Source: Paraburkholderia phenoliruptrix (lineage in GTDB: Bacteria; Pseudomonadota; Gammaproteobacteria; Burkholderiales; Burkholderiaceae). From it: DNA of 64,000 nt. Under the pieces are notes generated by a model. The model was not told the DNA's origin and made no database searches. It worked only from the letters and a program-made list of their open reading frames with translations. The DNA lies in the NCBI RefSeq assembly GCF_019511605.1, contig NZ_JAEUAV010000002.1:434001-498000 (forward strand), written 5' to 3'. Shown one piece after another: positions 18,107 to 27,313 of this stretch. Position numbers and translations under genes: made by a program. Every line of letters begins with the position of its first letter. The first letter of the stretch is position 1.

Positions 18107-19210
18107 TTAGAACCGGTGCTGAATACCGGCGGTCACGCCTGTTTGCGTGTCCGCTGCGCCGGTCAGATCGCGCGATAAGCTGACGGCATTGTCGTGCTTG
18201 GCCATCGCATAGCCGCCCGCCAGATACAGCACCGTGCGCTTGGAGAGCGCATATTGGCCGCGCAGCGAAATGAGCGTCGGGTCTGCGTCGCTCGCGTTCT
18301 TGATGTCCTGGTGATAGACCGCGCCGAATAGCGAGAAGAACGGCGTGATCTCGTACTGGCCGCCGATCCAGTACATGTCGCTGCGCAGCGTCGGTGTGGC
18401 CGTGTGGAAGGTGCGCCGGTAGTTGCGGTAGCCGGCCATCGCCTTCACCGCGCCGAAGTCGTAGCTCAGACCGGCGTGAATGCCCTGGATGTAATTGGTG
18501 GTGTCGGCGGGCGTCACGCTGTCGTTCGCGCCGTTCTGCCGGTCGAAGGTGACCACGGCCGCAAACGGACCGTTCTCGTAGCCCACGGCGAAGTCGTATT
18601 TCGAACTGGATTTCATGCTGCCGGGCACGTTGCCAAAGCCGTACATGGCGCCGAGTTTGAAGCCGGAGAAGGTGCCGTCGTAACGCACGGCGTTGGCCGA
18701 GCGCGTGAACATGCCGTCCTTGCGGGCGCCCGTCGCCGTGGATGAAGTCGCCCACGAGTAGTTGGGCGCGTAGCCCATCGGGTCGAACTGCAGCATGTAG
18801 TCGTAGGTGGTCGTGAAGGTGCGGCCAAGCGTGATCTGCCCGAAGCGGTTTTTCAGGCCGATGGTCGCGCGCCGGTCGAAGATCGCGCCGGGGCCGTCGT
18901 CGAACTGGCCGTTCGCGATGTTGATGCCGCTTTCCAACTGGAAGACCGCCTTCAGGCCGCCGCCCAGATCCTCCACGCCGCGCAGACCCCAGCGCGACGT
19001 GTTCTTGCCGCCGGACACGAGGCGCGTCGCGCCGCCGTCCGCGCTCGCATGGTTCACGTATTCGACACCCGCGTCGACAATGCCGTACAAGGTCACGCTC
19101 GACTGCGCATGCGCGCTGGTCGTCCAACCCGCCAAGCCCGCCAGACCGGCAAAACCCGCGAGGCCGGCGCAGGTCGCGCCGAGGGTCTTCTTCCTGATGC
19201 TCAACTTCAT
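18107..19210 (-). CDS. Gram-negative outer-membrane porin (Burkholderia type)
   Basis: 367 residues. A signal peptide ends at 'TSAHA', then 'QSSVTLYGIVDAGVEYVNHA' starts the first beta strand exactly as in Burkholderiales trimeric porins. 'SRWGLRGVEDLGGGLKAVFQLESG' and 'RRATIGLKNRFGQITLGR' are family hallmarks, the L3 region follows, and the C-terminus ends in Phe ('GIQHRF') as the BAM signal. It admits small hydrophilic solutes. ATG at 19210 follows AGGAGA. It lies downstream of the Fbp-like ABC genes on the same strand and could serve uptake of their substrate, but the spacing suggests its own promoter. Confidence 0.92.
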   Translation of the reverse strand: MKLSIRKKTLGATCAGLAGFAGLAGLAGWTTSAHAQSSVTLYGIVDAGVEYVNHASADGGATRLVSGGKNTSRWGLRGVEDLGGGLKAVFQLESGINIANGQFDDGPGAIFDRRATIGLKNRFGQITLGRTFTTTYDYMLQFDPMGYAPNYSWATSSTATGARKDGMFTRSANAVRYDGTFSGFKLGAMYGFGNVPGSMKSSSKYDFAVGYENGPFAAVVTFDRQNGANDSVTPADTTNYIQGIHAGLSYDFGAVKAMAGYRNYRRTFHTATPTLRSDMYWIGGQYEITPFFSLFGAVYHQDIKNASDADPTLISLRGQYALSKRTVLYLAGGYAMAKHDNAVSLSRDLTGAADTQTGVTAGIQHRF

Positions 19211-19284
19211 CAACAGTCTCCTATAACTGCTTTTTCTACTTCAATGGGTGATTCTGCAAAGCGGCTCGGCGCCGTGCCGGCCTG

Positions 19285-20352
19285 TCAACTCGCCTGGGCG
19301 AACGCCCAGCAGTCGTTCGCCGGAAATTCGATCCAGTGGCGCCCCGCTGCGCGCGGCACGTTGCCGAACGCGCGCAGACGCAGCTCGCCGCAGTGGAACA
19401 GGTACTCCCAGCGGTCGCCGAGATACATCGACGTGATGAGCTCCGCTTCGAGGCGGTTCGCGCCGGGGCCGTCGGCCACCTGCACGCGCTCGAGGCGAAT
19501 CACGGCTTGTGCCTGCTGCCCGGCGCTCAGCGGCTCGCGCGCTTGCGCCTGCAACTGCCAGCCGTCGCCGGCCAACGTGACGCGCTCGCCGTCCACCGCG
19601 GCCACGCGTGCGTCGATGCGGTTATTGCTGCCCATGAACTCGGCGGTGTAGAGCGAGCGCGGCGCGCCATACAGTTGCGCGGGCGTGCCTTCCTGTTCGA
19701 TGCGGCCGTTGCGCAGCAGCAGGATGCGATCGGACATCGCCATCGCTTCGGTCTGGTCGTGCGTCACGCAAAGCGCCGACAACCCGAGCGAGACGATCAG
19801 CTCGCGCAGCCATGCGCGCGCTTCTTCGCGCAGCTTGGCGTCGAGGTTGGAAAGCGGTTCGTCCAGCAGAATGACGGGCGGGTTGTAGACCAGCGCGCGC
19901 GCAATCGCGACGCGCTGCTGCTGGCCGCCGGAAAGCTGATACGGGTAGCGCGCTGCGAGATGACCGAGCCCGAGTTGATCGAGCGCGCTTTGCACGCGCT
20001 TCTTTTGTTCGGCAGACGAGACACGACGCAGCTTCAGCCCATAGCCGACGTTATCCGCCACGGTGCGATGCGGCCACAGCGCATACGACTGGAACACAAG
20101 CCCGAGCGAGCGTTGTTCGACCGGCAGATCGACGCGCGCAGCGCCGTCGTAGAACACCTTGCCGTCGAGTTCTATGCGGCCCGACGAAGGCTGCTCCAGG
20201 CCGGCGACCGCGCGCAGCAGGGTGGTCTTGCCGCTGCCGGACGCACCGAGCAGGCATACCACTTCGCCGGGATTCAACTGGAACGACACGCCCTTGAGAA
20301 TCGGGTTGTCGCCATAGCTCAGAAAGAGATTGTCGACCGAGAGCTTATCCAT
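19285..20352 (-). CDS. Fbp/PotA-like ABC importer ATPase
   Basis: 355 residues. Walker A 'GASGSGKTTLLRAVAG', Q-loop 'VFQSYALWPHRTVADNV', signature 'LSGGQQQRVAIARAL', Walker B 'VILLDEPLSNLDA' and switch 'CVTHDQ' are all intact. A C-terminal TOBE-like domain (about 240-355) is typical of iron(III), 2-aminoethylphosphonate and polyamine importers. Its start overlaps the permease stop by eight bases. Third gene of the operon with the binding protein and fused permease. Substrate not readable from the ATPase. Confidence 0.9.
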   Translation of the reverse strand: MDKLSVDNLFLSYGDNPILKGVSFQLNPGEVVCLLGASGSGKTTLLRAVAGLEQPSSGRIELDGKVFYDGAARVDLPVEQRSLGLVFQSYALWPHRTVADNVGYGLKLRRVSSAEQKKRVQSALDQLGLGHLAARYPYQLSGGQQQRVAIARALVYNPPVILLDEPLSNLDAKLREEARAWLRELIVSLGLSALCVTHDQTEAMAMSDRILLLRNGRIEQEGTPAQLYGAPRSLYTAEFMGSNNRIDARVAAVDGERVTLAGDGWQLQAQAREPLSAGQQAQAVIRLERVQVADGPGANRLEAELITSMYLGDRWEYLFHCGELRLRAFGNVPRAAGRHWIEFPANDCWAFAQAS

Positions 20353-22114
20353 GAAGTTTCACTCCGAAGCGCAGGGCCACGCCGAGCCCGGCGCCGACCA
20401 TCGCAATGTTGATGACAGAAAGCGCCGCGACCTGATCGACCGCGCCGGTCGCCCACAGCGACACGAGCAGCGCGCCGATCACCTCGGTGCCGGGGGACAG
20501 CAGATAGACAGCGGTCGAATATTCGCGCTCGAAGATCATGAAGATCAGCAGCCACGCCGCGAGCAGACCGAAGCGCACGAGCGGCAATGTGACGTCGAGG
20601 CTGACGCGGGCACGCGTGCCGCCGACGCTGCGCCCGGCTTCCTCCAGTTCGGGGCCGACCTGCAGCAGCGCGCTTTGAATCAGACGCATGCCGTATGCGA
20701 GCCACACGACCGTGTATGCGATCCAGATGCTCCACATCGAGTTCTTCAGTTCTTTCACACCGGGCACGAACAGGAAGATCCACAGGAACGCGAGACCGGC
20801 GAGCAGCCCCGGCACCGCGCGCGGCAGCAGCACCAGGTAGTCGAGCAGACGCGTTGCCCAGTCGTTGCGGCGATGACCGGCGAACGCCACCAGCGAATAG
20901 AAGCCGACCGCGAGCGCGCCGCCGAGCACGCCGATGCCGAGCGTGTTGAGGATCGCGCGAACCAGGTTGTCCTGTTCGAACAGTTCGGTGAAGTTGGCGA
21001 GCGTGAGCACGTCGGCAAGACGCACGCCTTCGCCCCAGTTGGTGACGAACGCGCGCAGCGTGATGCCCGAAAGCGGCACAAACACCGTCAGCAACAACCA
21101 CAGGGCCACGATTGCCAGCGCGACCCAACGCCATGCGCCGAGCGGCAACACGGTCTGGCGGCCGGCCTTGCCCTTCACCGTGACGAAGCGGTTCGCACGC
21201 CTGAGCAGCCGGCGTTGCAGCAGCACGAGCGGAAACGTGATAGCGACGATGCACACCGCGACCGCTGCCATCAGGTGATACGACGGCACGCCGAGCTTGT
21301 TGGTGAGCTTGTACAGATAAGTGGCGAGCACGAGGTGGCCTTCGGGGTCGCCGAGCACGAGCGGCAGACCGAATACCTCGAAGCCGAGGAAGAACACCAG
21401 CACGCCAGCGAAGAGGAGCGCGGGCAGCGTCATCGGCAGACTCACGTCGAGGGCGACGCGAAACGGGCGCGCCCCGGCGACGCGCGCGGCTTCTTCGACG
21501 TCCGAGCCGAGATTGCGCAGCGCCGCCGACGAATACAGGTACACGTGCGGCACGTGCGTGAGGCCGACGATCACCGTGATCGCGAGAATCGAGTACACGG
21601 TCCACGGCGCTTCGGCGCTGCCGAAGAGCGCCTTCCACCAGACCGAATAGAAGCCGACCGGGCCGGCCGCGACGACATAGCCGAAGGCGAGCACCATCGG
21701 CGAAACGAAGACCGGCGTCAGCAGCAGCGGTTCGAGCCAGCGGCGGCCAGGCAGGTCGGTGCGCACCATCAGGAACGCGAGAATGCCGCCGAGCGGAATC
21801 GAAATGAACAGCATGCCGCCCGCGATCACGAACGAGTTCTTCAGCGCGGACCAGAAGTCCGGGTCGCTGAAAATGAACTGGAAGCCCGCGAGGCCAAGCG
21901 TGCGGTTGGCGTCGAAGAACGGCGCGCTCAGCACGCTCTGAAACAGAATGAAGCCGAGCGGCAACGCGACGGCGACGGTCAGCACGGCGACCACGAGCCA
22001 GCGCAGCAGCCCCGCCAGCGGTTGCAGACGGCCGCGCGGCAATGCGCCGATGGGGCCCTCGTCGGCCGCGAGCGGCGCGCTTTGGCGAGGCCCGGTTGCG
22101 CTAGTGGAAAGCAT
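20345..22114 (-). CDS. Fbp-like ABC importer permease with two fused permease domains
   Basis: 589 residues, about twice a normal permease: two BPD_transp_1 domains in tandem, each with an EAA-type loop ('VEEAARVAGARPFRVALDVSLPMTLPAL' in part and 'LEEAGRSVGGTRARVSLDVTLPL' in part). This double layout is standard for FbpB and related iron/phosphonate permeases, with about 12 membrane helices. The ATG at 22114 follows AGGGGGACACTC; an upstream in-frame start at 22144 lacks a site. Serves with the adjoining ATPase and binding protein. Confidence 0.9.
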   Translation of the reverse strand: MLSTSATGPRQSAPLAADEGPIGALPRGRLQPLAGLLRWLVVAVLTVAVALPLGFILFQSVLSAPFFDANRTLGLAGFQFIFSDPDFWSALKNSFVIAGGMLFISIPLGGILAFLMVRTDLPGRRWLEPLLLTPVFVSPMVLAFGYVVAAGPVGFYSVWWKALFGSAEAPWTVYSILAITVIVGLTHVPHVYLYSSAALRNLGSDVEEAARVAGARPFRVALDVSLPMTLPALLFAGVLVFFLGFEVFGLPLVLGDPEGHLVLATYLYKLTNKLGVPSYHLMAAVAVCIVAITFPLVLLQRRLLRRANRFVTVKGKAGRQTVLPLGAWRWVALAIVALWLLLTVFVPLSGITLRAFVTNWGEGVRLADVLTLANFTELFEQDNLVRAILNTLGIGVLGGALAVGFYSLVAFAGHRRNDWATRLLDYLVLLPRAVPGLLAGLAFLWIFLFVPGVKELKNSMWSIWIAYTVVWLAYGMRLIQSALLQVGPELEEAGRSVGGTRARVSLDVTLPLVRFGLLAAWLLIFMIFEREYSTAVYLLSPGTEVIGALLVSLWATGAVDQVAALSVINIAMVGAGLGVALRFGVKLHG

Positions 22115-22237
22115 GAGTGTCCCCCTGCGGCACAAAAGCCGCATATCGACAGGTGTTCAACGGAAAACCGCAGGCGTTCGCGCGTGGCGGCGCGAACGCG
22201 GGCGTCAGGCGAAAGCCTTTAGCTCAGAGGCAAGCGT

Positions 22238-23326
22238 TTAGCGCTTGATCGACTGTTGCCATTGCTTGAGAAATTCCAGGCGCTTGGACTGGTCGAGATA
22301 AACCAGCAGGCCCGAGCCGATGGGAATCGGCTTGAGGGAGTCGCCGAGTTGCTTCGTGAGGCCGGCCATCGACGTTTCGCCTTCCACGTCCGAGCGGATC
22401 GAGAAGAGGCTCGCCTGGTTCGCGAGCAGGGTCTGGCCGCGCTGCGACAGCAGATAATCGACCCACAGCTTCGCCGCGTTCGGATTTTTTGCCTTCTTCG
22501 AGATGGTGACGAGGCGGCTCACCACGAGCGTGTAGTCTTTCGGGTAGACGTAGCCGATGGACGGATCTTTCTTGGCCTTGCTGAGCGCGTACGAGCCGAG
22601 AATGTTGTAGCCGATCAGGTTTTCGCCTGACGAGATACGTTCCATCATTGCGCCCGTGCTCGACTGCAGCTTGGGCCCGGTGGCGCCCATCGCTTTCACC
22701 AGATCCCACGTGACCTGCGGGTTCACGCGCGCGTCCTGAGTCAGATAGTTGAAGCCGACGCCGGACTTTTCGATGTCGTAAGTGGTGACCTTGCCCTTGA
22801 ACTGGTCGGGCCTGGTCTGCAGCAGCTTTATCAGATCGGCGCGCGTTTGCGGCACTTCGCCGGCCGGCACAAGACGCTTGTTGTAGACGATCGCGAGCGG
22901 TTCGTAGGTGGTGCCGTACGCCTGCTTCTGGTACTGAGCCCATTGCGGCAACTGCTTTGCTTCCGGCGAGTCGTAGCTTGCCATCAGGCCGTCGTTGACG
23001 AGCTTCACCTGCAGGTCCATAGCCGAGCTCCACAACACGTCGGCGCTCGTGCTGCTCGCCGCGTTCTCGCTGATGTAGCGGTTGTACAGCTCGGTGCTGT
23101 TCATGTCGTTGTACTCGACCTTGACGCCGTAAAGACTTTCGAAGTCCTTGATAAGCGGACGCACGAGCGCAGTGTCGGTCACCGAGTAGACGATCAGCTT
23201 GCCTTCTTTCTTCGCGCCGTCGACAGTAGCCTGGTAGTCGCCCGGATAGCCGGCCGGAAAGGCTGCCCACGCGGCGTTTGCGGCGAACGCCGCAGCGGCG
23301 GCGAGAAGCTTCAGAGAGATGTGCAT
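22238..23326 (-). CDS. Periplasmic substrate-binding protein, FbpA-like fold (substrate uncertain)
   Basis: 362 residues with a signal peptide ending near 'ANAAWA'. The mature part begins 'FPAGYPGDYQATVDGAKKEGKLIVYS', typical of the extracellular solute-binding family 1/6 group that includes iron(III), phosphonate and phosphoglycerate binders. 'MNSTELYNRYISE' and 'YNILGSYALSKAKKDPSIGY' are further conserved segments. The adjacent Tyr-Tyr pair that holds ferric iron in FbpA is not seen in the expected region, so an organic acid or phosphonate is more likely than iron. It is the first gene of the operon and divergent from a two-component system. Confidence 0.85.
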   Translation of the reverse strand: MHISLKLLAAAAAFAANAAWAAFPAGYPGDYQATVDGAKKEGKLIVYSVTDTALVRPLIKDFESLYGVKVEYNDMNSTELYNRYISENAASSTSADVLWSSAMDLQVKLVNDGLMASYDSPEAKQLPQWAQYQKQAYGTTYEPLAIVYNKRLVPAGEVPQTRADLIKLLQTRPDQFKGKVTTYDIEKSGVGFNYLTQDARVNPQVTWDLVKAMGATGPKLQSSTGAMMERISSGENLIGYNILGSYALSKAKKDPSIGYVYPKDYTLVVSRLVTISKKAKNPNAAKLWVDYLLSQRGQTLLANQASLFSIRSDVEGETSMAGLTKQLGDSLKPIPIGSGLLVYLDQSKRLEFLKQWQQSIKR

Positions 23327-23466
23327 GTCTTCCTCCAGAAAGATGTCATATTGATTTTGTGAAGGCGAATGGTAAGAGACAGGCGCTTTCTGATCGCTTT
23401 CATTTTTCGAAGGAAATGCGTCACAATGATCGAAATCGCCTCATGGATTTCCCTGGGATTCTGTTC

Positions 23467-24138
23467 ATGCGTGTGCTGCTTGTCGAAGACAATCCGATTC
23501 TTTCCCGCTCTCTTACCGACGCGTTGACCAGTGCGAAACTCACTGTGGACTGCATGCATGACGGCGAATCCGCCGATCACGTACTGCGCACGCAAGACTA
23601 CGCGCTGGTGATTCTCGACATTGGTCTGCCCAAGCTCGACGGGCTCGAAGTGCTGCGCCGCCTGCGTGCGCGCCGCAACGCGGTGCCGGTGCTCATGCTG
23701 ACCGCGCACGGCTCGGTGGAAGAGCGGGTGCGCGGGCTCGACCTCGGCGCAGACGACTATCTCGCCAAGCCTTTCGCGCTCACTGAACTCGAAGCGCGAG
23801 CGCGTGCGCTGCTGCGTCGCGGTCATGGTCAGGAGGCAACGCGTGCCCAATGCGGCACGCTGGTGTACGACAGCGTCGACCGCAGCTTCACGCTCGACGG
23901 CGAGCCGCTCGCGCTCACGCCGCGCGAACGTTCGGTGCTCGAAGTATTGATCTTGCGCAACGGTCGCGCGATCAACAAGGAAACGCTGTCGGAGAAAATT
24001 TTCGGGCTCGACGAATCGGTCAACGCGGACGCCATCGAAATCTACGTGCACCGTTTGCGCAAGAAGCTCGAACGCAGTTCGGTCGGCATCGTCACGTTGC
24101 GCGGCCTCGGCTATCTGCTCGAAGCGCGCACGCCATGA
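23467..24138 (+). CDS. OmpR-family response regulator (TctD-like)
   Basis: 223 residues. The receiver domain has acidic pocket E7/D8, phospho-acceptor D51 in 'LVILDIGLPKLDG', and the conserved Lys in 'LAKPFALTEL'. A C-terminal winged helix shows 'LTPRERSVLEVLILRNGRAINKE' and 'DAIEIYVHRLRKKL'. The ATG at 23467 is chosen over 23278 because the receiver starts there. It is divergent from the Fbp-like importer with 140 bp between, the layout of a regulator controlling a neighbouring transporter. Its stop overlaps the kinase start. Confidence 0.9.
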   Translation: MRVLLVEDNPILSRSLTDALTSAKLTVDCMHDGESADHVLRTQDYALVILDIGLPKLDGLEVLRRLRARRNAVPVLMLTAHGSVEERVRGLDLGADDYLAKPFALTELEARARALLRRGHGQEATRAQCGTLVYDSVDRSFTLDGEPLALTPRERSVLEVLILRNGRAINKETLSEKIFGLDESVNADAIEIYVHRLRKKLERSSVGIVTLRGLGYLLEARTP

Positions 24139-25559
24139 CACGGCCGAACCTGCGCGTGCGGGTTGCGCTGTGGTTGCTGTTGCCGCTGCTGTTGCTGCTC
24201 GCGCTCGATGCCTGGCTCACCTATCAACGTGCAATGAACGCGGCGCACGCCGCATTCGACCGCACGCTCGAATTCGCGTTGCGCTCCATTCGCGACGGCG
24301 TACGTCTGCGCGATGGACGCATCGAGGTCGATCTGCCTTATCTCGCGCTGGAAATGTTCGAGTCGAACGGCGGCGGCAACATCTACTATCAGATTCGCGA
24401 GGAACATGGCCGCGTGATCACGGGTTATCCCGATCTGCCCGAAACGGTCAAGATGCCGGCCGAGCCCTTCAGCGTCCAGTTCTACGACGATGTGTTTCGC
24501 GGCCGTCCGTTGCGCGTCGCTTTTCTCAGGCTGCCGGTGCACGACGTGCCCACCGCGCAAACCCGCGTGGTGCTGGTGAGAGTGGGCGAGACGATCGAGC
24601 CGCGCCAGGCGCTCGCGCGCGAGATTCTCACCGGCTCTCTGCAGCAGGAAGGGCTGCTCGTCATGCTCGCGCTCGGCATTGTGTGGCTCGGCGTCGCGCG
24701 CGGCTTGCGGCCGCTCAACCGTCTGTCGGCAAAAGTCGCGGCGCGCGCCGAAGACGATCCCACGCCGCTCGACACCGTCGGTCTGCCGAGCGAAGTCGCG
24801 CCGCTCGTCGATTCGATCAACCAGTACATTGGCCGCACGCGCAACATGCAGTTGTCGCGGCGGCGCTTTTTCAACGACGCCGCGCATCAGTTGAAAACGC
24901 CCCTGGCGGTGATTCAGGCGGAGTCCGAACTGGCGCTGCGCGATCTGGACGGTGGGCAAGAGAGTGGGGCAGGCCCGCGGCGCGAGGGTGTCCATCTGCG
25001 GCGCCTGAATCGCGCGGTGCAGCAGGCCGTGCGCATCGTGCAGCAGTTGCTGTCGCTGTCGCGGCTGGATGCGGACAGCGGCTACACCGTCAGGCATGCC
25101 GCGGTGCCGCTGCACAAGGTGGCGCGCAGCGTCACGCTCGACTGGTCGCCGGTGGCGCGCTCGCGCGGCATCGATCTGGGCTTCGAAGAGGACACGCGCA
25201 TCGACGTGACGGGGCAGGCCGATCTGCTCGCGGAACTGGCGGGCAATCTGATCGACAACGCGATCCGTTATTCGGGCGACGGCGCGGTCATTACCGTGCG
25301 GGTCGCATGCGAAGATGGCGCGCCGCTGCTTCAGGTCATCGACAATGGACCGGGCATTGCCGCGAGCGAACGCGACGCGGTATTCGAGCGCTTCTATCGC
25401 AGCGAGGCGACGCAGGCAGTGGAGGGCAGCGGGCTTGGGCTGTCGATCGTGCGCGAGATCGCGCGGGTGCACGAGGCGCGCGTCGAGCTGAGCGATGCGC
25501 GCGGCGGCGGCCTCGTCGTGAGCGTGTGGTTTCCGGCGCGCGCGCAACAGGCTGCGTGA
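24135..25559 (+). CDS. Sensor histidine kinase (TctE-like)
   Basis: 474 residues. An N-terminal helix (about 9-28), a periplasmic sensor region of about 135 residues and a second helix near 175-195 are followed by a HAMP-like linker, the H-box 'FFNDAAHQLKTPLAVIQAE', N-box 'NLIDNAIRYS', G1 'DNGPGIA' and G2 'GSGLGLSIV'. All catalytic boxes are present. The four-base overlap with the response regulator implies coupling. The periplasmic domain resembles the 2CSK_N type found in TctE, which sense carboxylates; this suits an organic-acid importer next door. Confidence 0.9.
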   Translation: MTRPNLRVRVALWLLLPLLLLLALDAWLTYQRAMNAAHAAFDRTLEFALRSIRDGVRLRDGRIEVDLPYLALEMFESNGGGNIYYQIREEHGRVITGYPDLPETVKMPAEPFSVQFYDDVFRGRPLRVAFLRLPVHDVPTAQTRVVLVRVGETIEPRQALAREILTGSLQQEGLLVMLALGIVWLGVARGLRPLNRLSAKVAARAEDDPTPLDTVGLPSEVAPLVDSINQYIGRTRNMQLSRRRFFNDAAHQLKTPLAVIQAESELALRDLDGGQESGAGPRREGVHLRRLNRAVQQAVRIVQQLLSLSRLDADSGYTVRHAAVPLHKVARSVTLDWSPVARSRGIDLGFEEDTRIDVTGQADLLAELAGNLIDNAIRYSGDGAVITVRVACEDGAPLLQVIDNGPGIAASERDAVFERFYRSEATQAVEGSGLGLSIVREIARVHEARVELSDARGGGLVVSVWFPARAQQAA

Positions 25560-25568
25560 GCCGGGCGC

Positions 25569-26741
25569 TTATCGACGGATCGCGAAGCTTTGAGCAAACG
25601 CCGCAGCCGGCGTCGCGCTGTTCCAGTGGGCGCCGTCCATGAATACGGGCGTGGGTGCCTGCGCCGGCACGGCGACCTTCACCTGCGCGGCGGCCTCGCG
25701 GTACAACTGCGTCTGATTGATTTGCCCGGCGATCTGCGCGTAGTCGCCGCGCGCGTCGATCATGCCCCAGCGTTCGAATTGCGTCAGGAACCAGGCCCCT
25801 TCGAACGGCTGCGGATAGTTGACCGCGCCCTCGTCGAAGAAGCGCACCGGCAAACCACGCGGCGCGGAGGCCGGAAGCGCGTCGCCAAAACGCGCCGCGA
25901 TTAGTGCTTCGTCGATGCCGATATACTCCGGCCGCGCGAGCCAGCGCGCGATCTCGCTGCGGTGTCCGGGGCCGTCAAGCCAGCGGCAGGCTTCGAGCAT
26001 CGTCTGCACGAGGGCACGCGCGGTATTGGGATTCGCGCTGACGAAATCGCGCCGGCAGGCGAGCACTTTCTCCGGATGATCGGACCACACTTCGCTCGTA
26101 TAAGCCACTGTTCTGCCGACGCCTTCCGCTTCGGCCATTGCATTCCACGGCTCGCCCACGCACAGGCCGTCGAGCCGCTCCTCGGCGAGCGCGGCGACCA
26201 TCTGCGGCGGCGGAATGACCACGCTTTCCACTTCGCGCAAAGGGTCCACGCCTTGCGCGGCGAGCCAGTAGTACAGCCACATGGCGTGCGTGCCGGTGGG
26301 AAAGGTCTGCGCGAAGACCGGCTTGCGGCCGAGCGTGGCGAGCGCTTGCCGCAGCGTGCCGTGCGCGGCGAGCGCATCCGCGAGACGGTTGGACAACGTG
26401 AACGCCTGGCCGTTGCGGTTGAGCACCATCAGCACCGCCATGTCCGTTTGCGGACCGCCAAGGCCGAGCTGCACGCCGTAGACGAGGCCGTACAGCGTGT
26501 GCGCCGCGTCGAGGTCGCCGGCCAGCAGCTTGTCGCGCACGGCGGCCCACGAAGGCTGGCGCGACAGTTCGAGCGTGAGTCCGTGCGCGTGACCGAATTC
26601 GAGCAGCTTTGCGGCAACGAGCGGTGCCGCGTCGGAAAGCGCGACGAACCCGAGCCGCAGATGCGTTTTCTCGAGCTGCCCCAATGGCAATGCAGCAGAC
26701 GACGAAGCGGGAGGGCTGGCAGAGTTCATGGAATGCTTCAC
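25569..26741 (-). CDS. nasS: NasS-type nitrate/nitrite sensor
   Basis: 390 residues related to nitrate-binding NrtA/CmpA ('LRLGFVALSDAAPLVAAKLL', 'TFPTGTHAMWLYYWLAAQG', 'VGEPWNAMAEAEGVGRTV') but without a signal peptide or lipobox, as expected of cytoplasmic NasS. NasS holds the antiterminator NasT inactive until nitrate or nitrite binds. The GTG start at 26741 overlaps the nasT stop by four bases; an ATG at 26729 is the alternative. Convergent with the sensor kinase, nine bases apart. No nitrate reductase or transporter gene is nearby. Confidence 0.88.
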   Translation of the reverse strand: MKHSMNSASPPASSSAALPLGQLEKTHLRLGFVALSDAAPLVAAKLLEFGHAHGLTLELSRQPSWAAVRDKLLAGDLDAAHTLYGLVYGVQLGLGGPQTDMAVLMVLNRNGQAFTLSNRLADALAAHGTLRQALATLGRKPVFAQTFPTGTHAMWLYYWLAAQGVDPLREVESVVIPPPQMVAALAEERLDGLCVGEPWNAMAEAEGVGRTVAYTSEVWSDHPEKVLACRRDFVSANPNTARALVQTMLEACRWLDGPGHRSEIARWLARPEYIGIDEALIAARFGDALPASAPRGLPVRFFDEGAVNYPQPFEGAWFLTQFERWGMIDARGDYAQIAGQINQTQLYREAAAQVKVAVPAQAPTPVFMDGAHWNSATPAAAFAQSFAIRR

Positions 26742-27313
26742 TTGGGCGATTCGGCCGCCGCGACGACCGCGCGCGCGACCTCGGCGAGCTTGACCCCCTG
26801 GTTCATCGCGCGTTTGCGCAGCGCGGCGTAGGCGGCATGCTCGGTGATTTTCTGCTGATCCATCAGCAGGCGTTTGGCGCGGTCGATCAGCTTGCGCTCG
26901 GCAAGTTCGTTCTCGACCTGGGCGAGGCGTTCGCGCAGTTGCGATTCCTGCGCGAAACGCGCAAGCGCGACTTCCAGGATCGGCGCGAGCCGTCCGGTTT
27001 CGAGTCCTTCGACGAGATAGGCAGTGACGCCTGCGCCGACGGCGTCGCGGATCAACTGCTGGTTGTCGTCGTGGCTGAACATGAGCACCGGCCGCGGCGC
27101 GGTAGCGTTCATTACCGCGAGCTGCTCGAGCGTGTCGCGCGAGGGCGAATCCGTGTCGATGATGATGACGTCCGGGCGCTCGCTCTGAACCGTGCTGTGC
27201 AGCGCGTGCGGAGTCGCGGTGCTCGCCAGCATCTCATAGCCGAGCCGGGCGAGCGCGTCACGTAGGTCGCCTATCGGCTTGTCGGTATCGGTGACGAGGA
27301 GAACACGCAGCAT
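26738..27313 (-). CDS. nasT: NasT-type ANTAR antitermination regulator
   Basis: 191 residues: a receiver-like domain (about 1-120, with 'DVIIIDTDSPSRDTLEQL') and a C-terminal ANTAR RNA-binding domain (about 130-185, 'AERKLIDRAKRLLMDQQKITEHAAYAALRKRAM' in part). ANTAR proteins bind two-hairpin leaders and prevent termination; NasT does this for nitrate assimilation operons. The ATG at 27313 begins the receiver directly. It is co-transcribed with nasS. The 5' leader is unusually structured. Confidence 0.93.
   Translation of the reverse strand: MLRVLLVTDTDKPIGDLRDALARLGYEMLASTATPHALHSTVQSERPDVIIIDTDSPSRDTLEQLAVMNATAPRPVLMFSHDDNQQLIRDAVGAGVTAYLVEGLETGRLAPILEVALARFAQESQLRERLAQVENELAERKLIDRAKRLLMDQQKITEHAAYAALRKRAMNQGVKLAEVARAVVAAAESPK

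Noticed and set aside
20330-22222. 630-codon plus-strand open frame rich in Arg, Glu and Gln
   Set aside because: Exact antisense shadow of the double-domain permease, a common effect of GC-rich codon bias.
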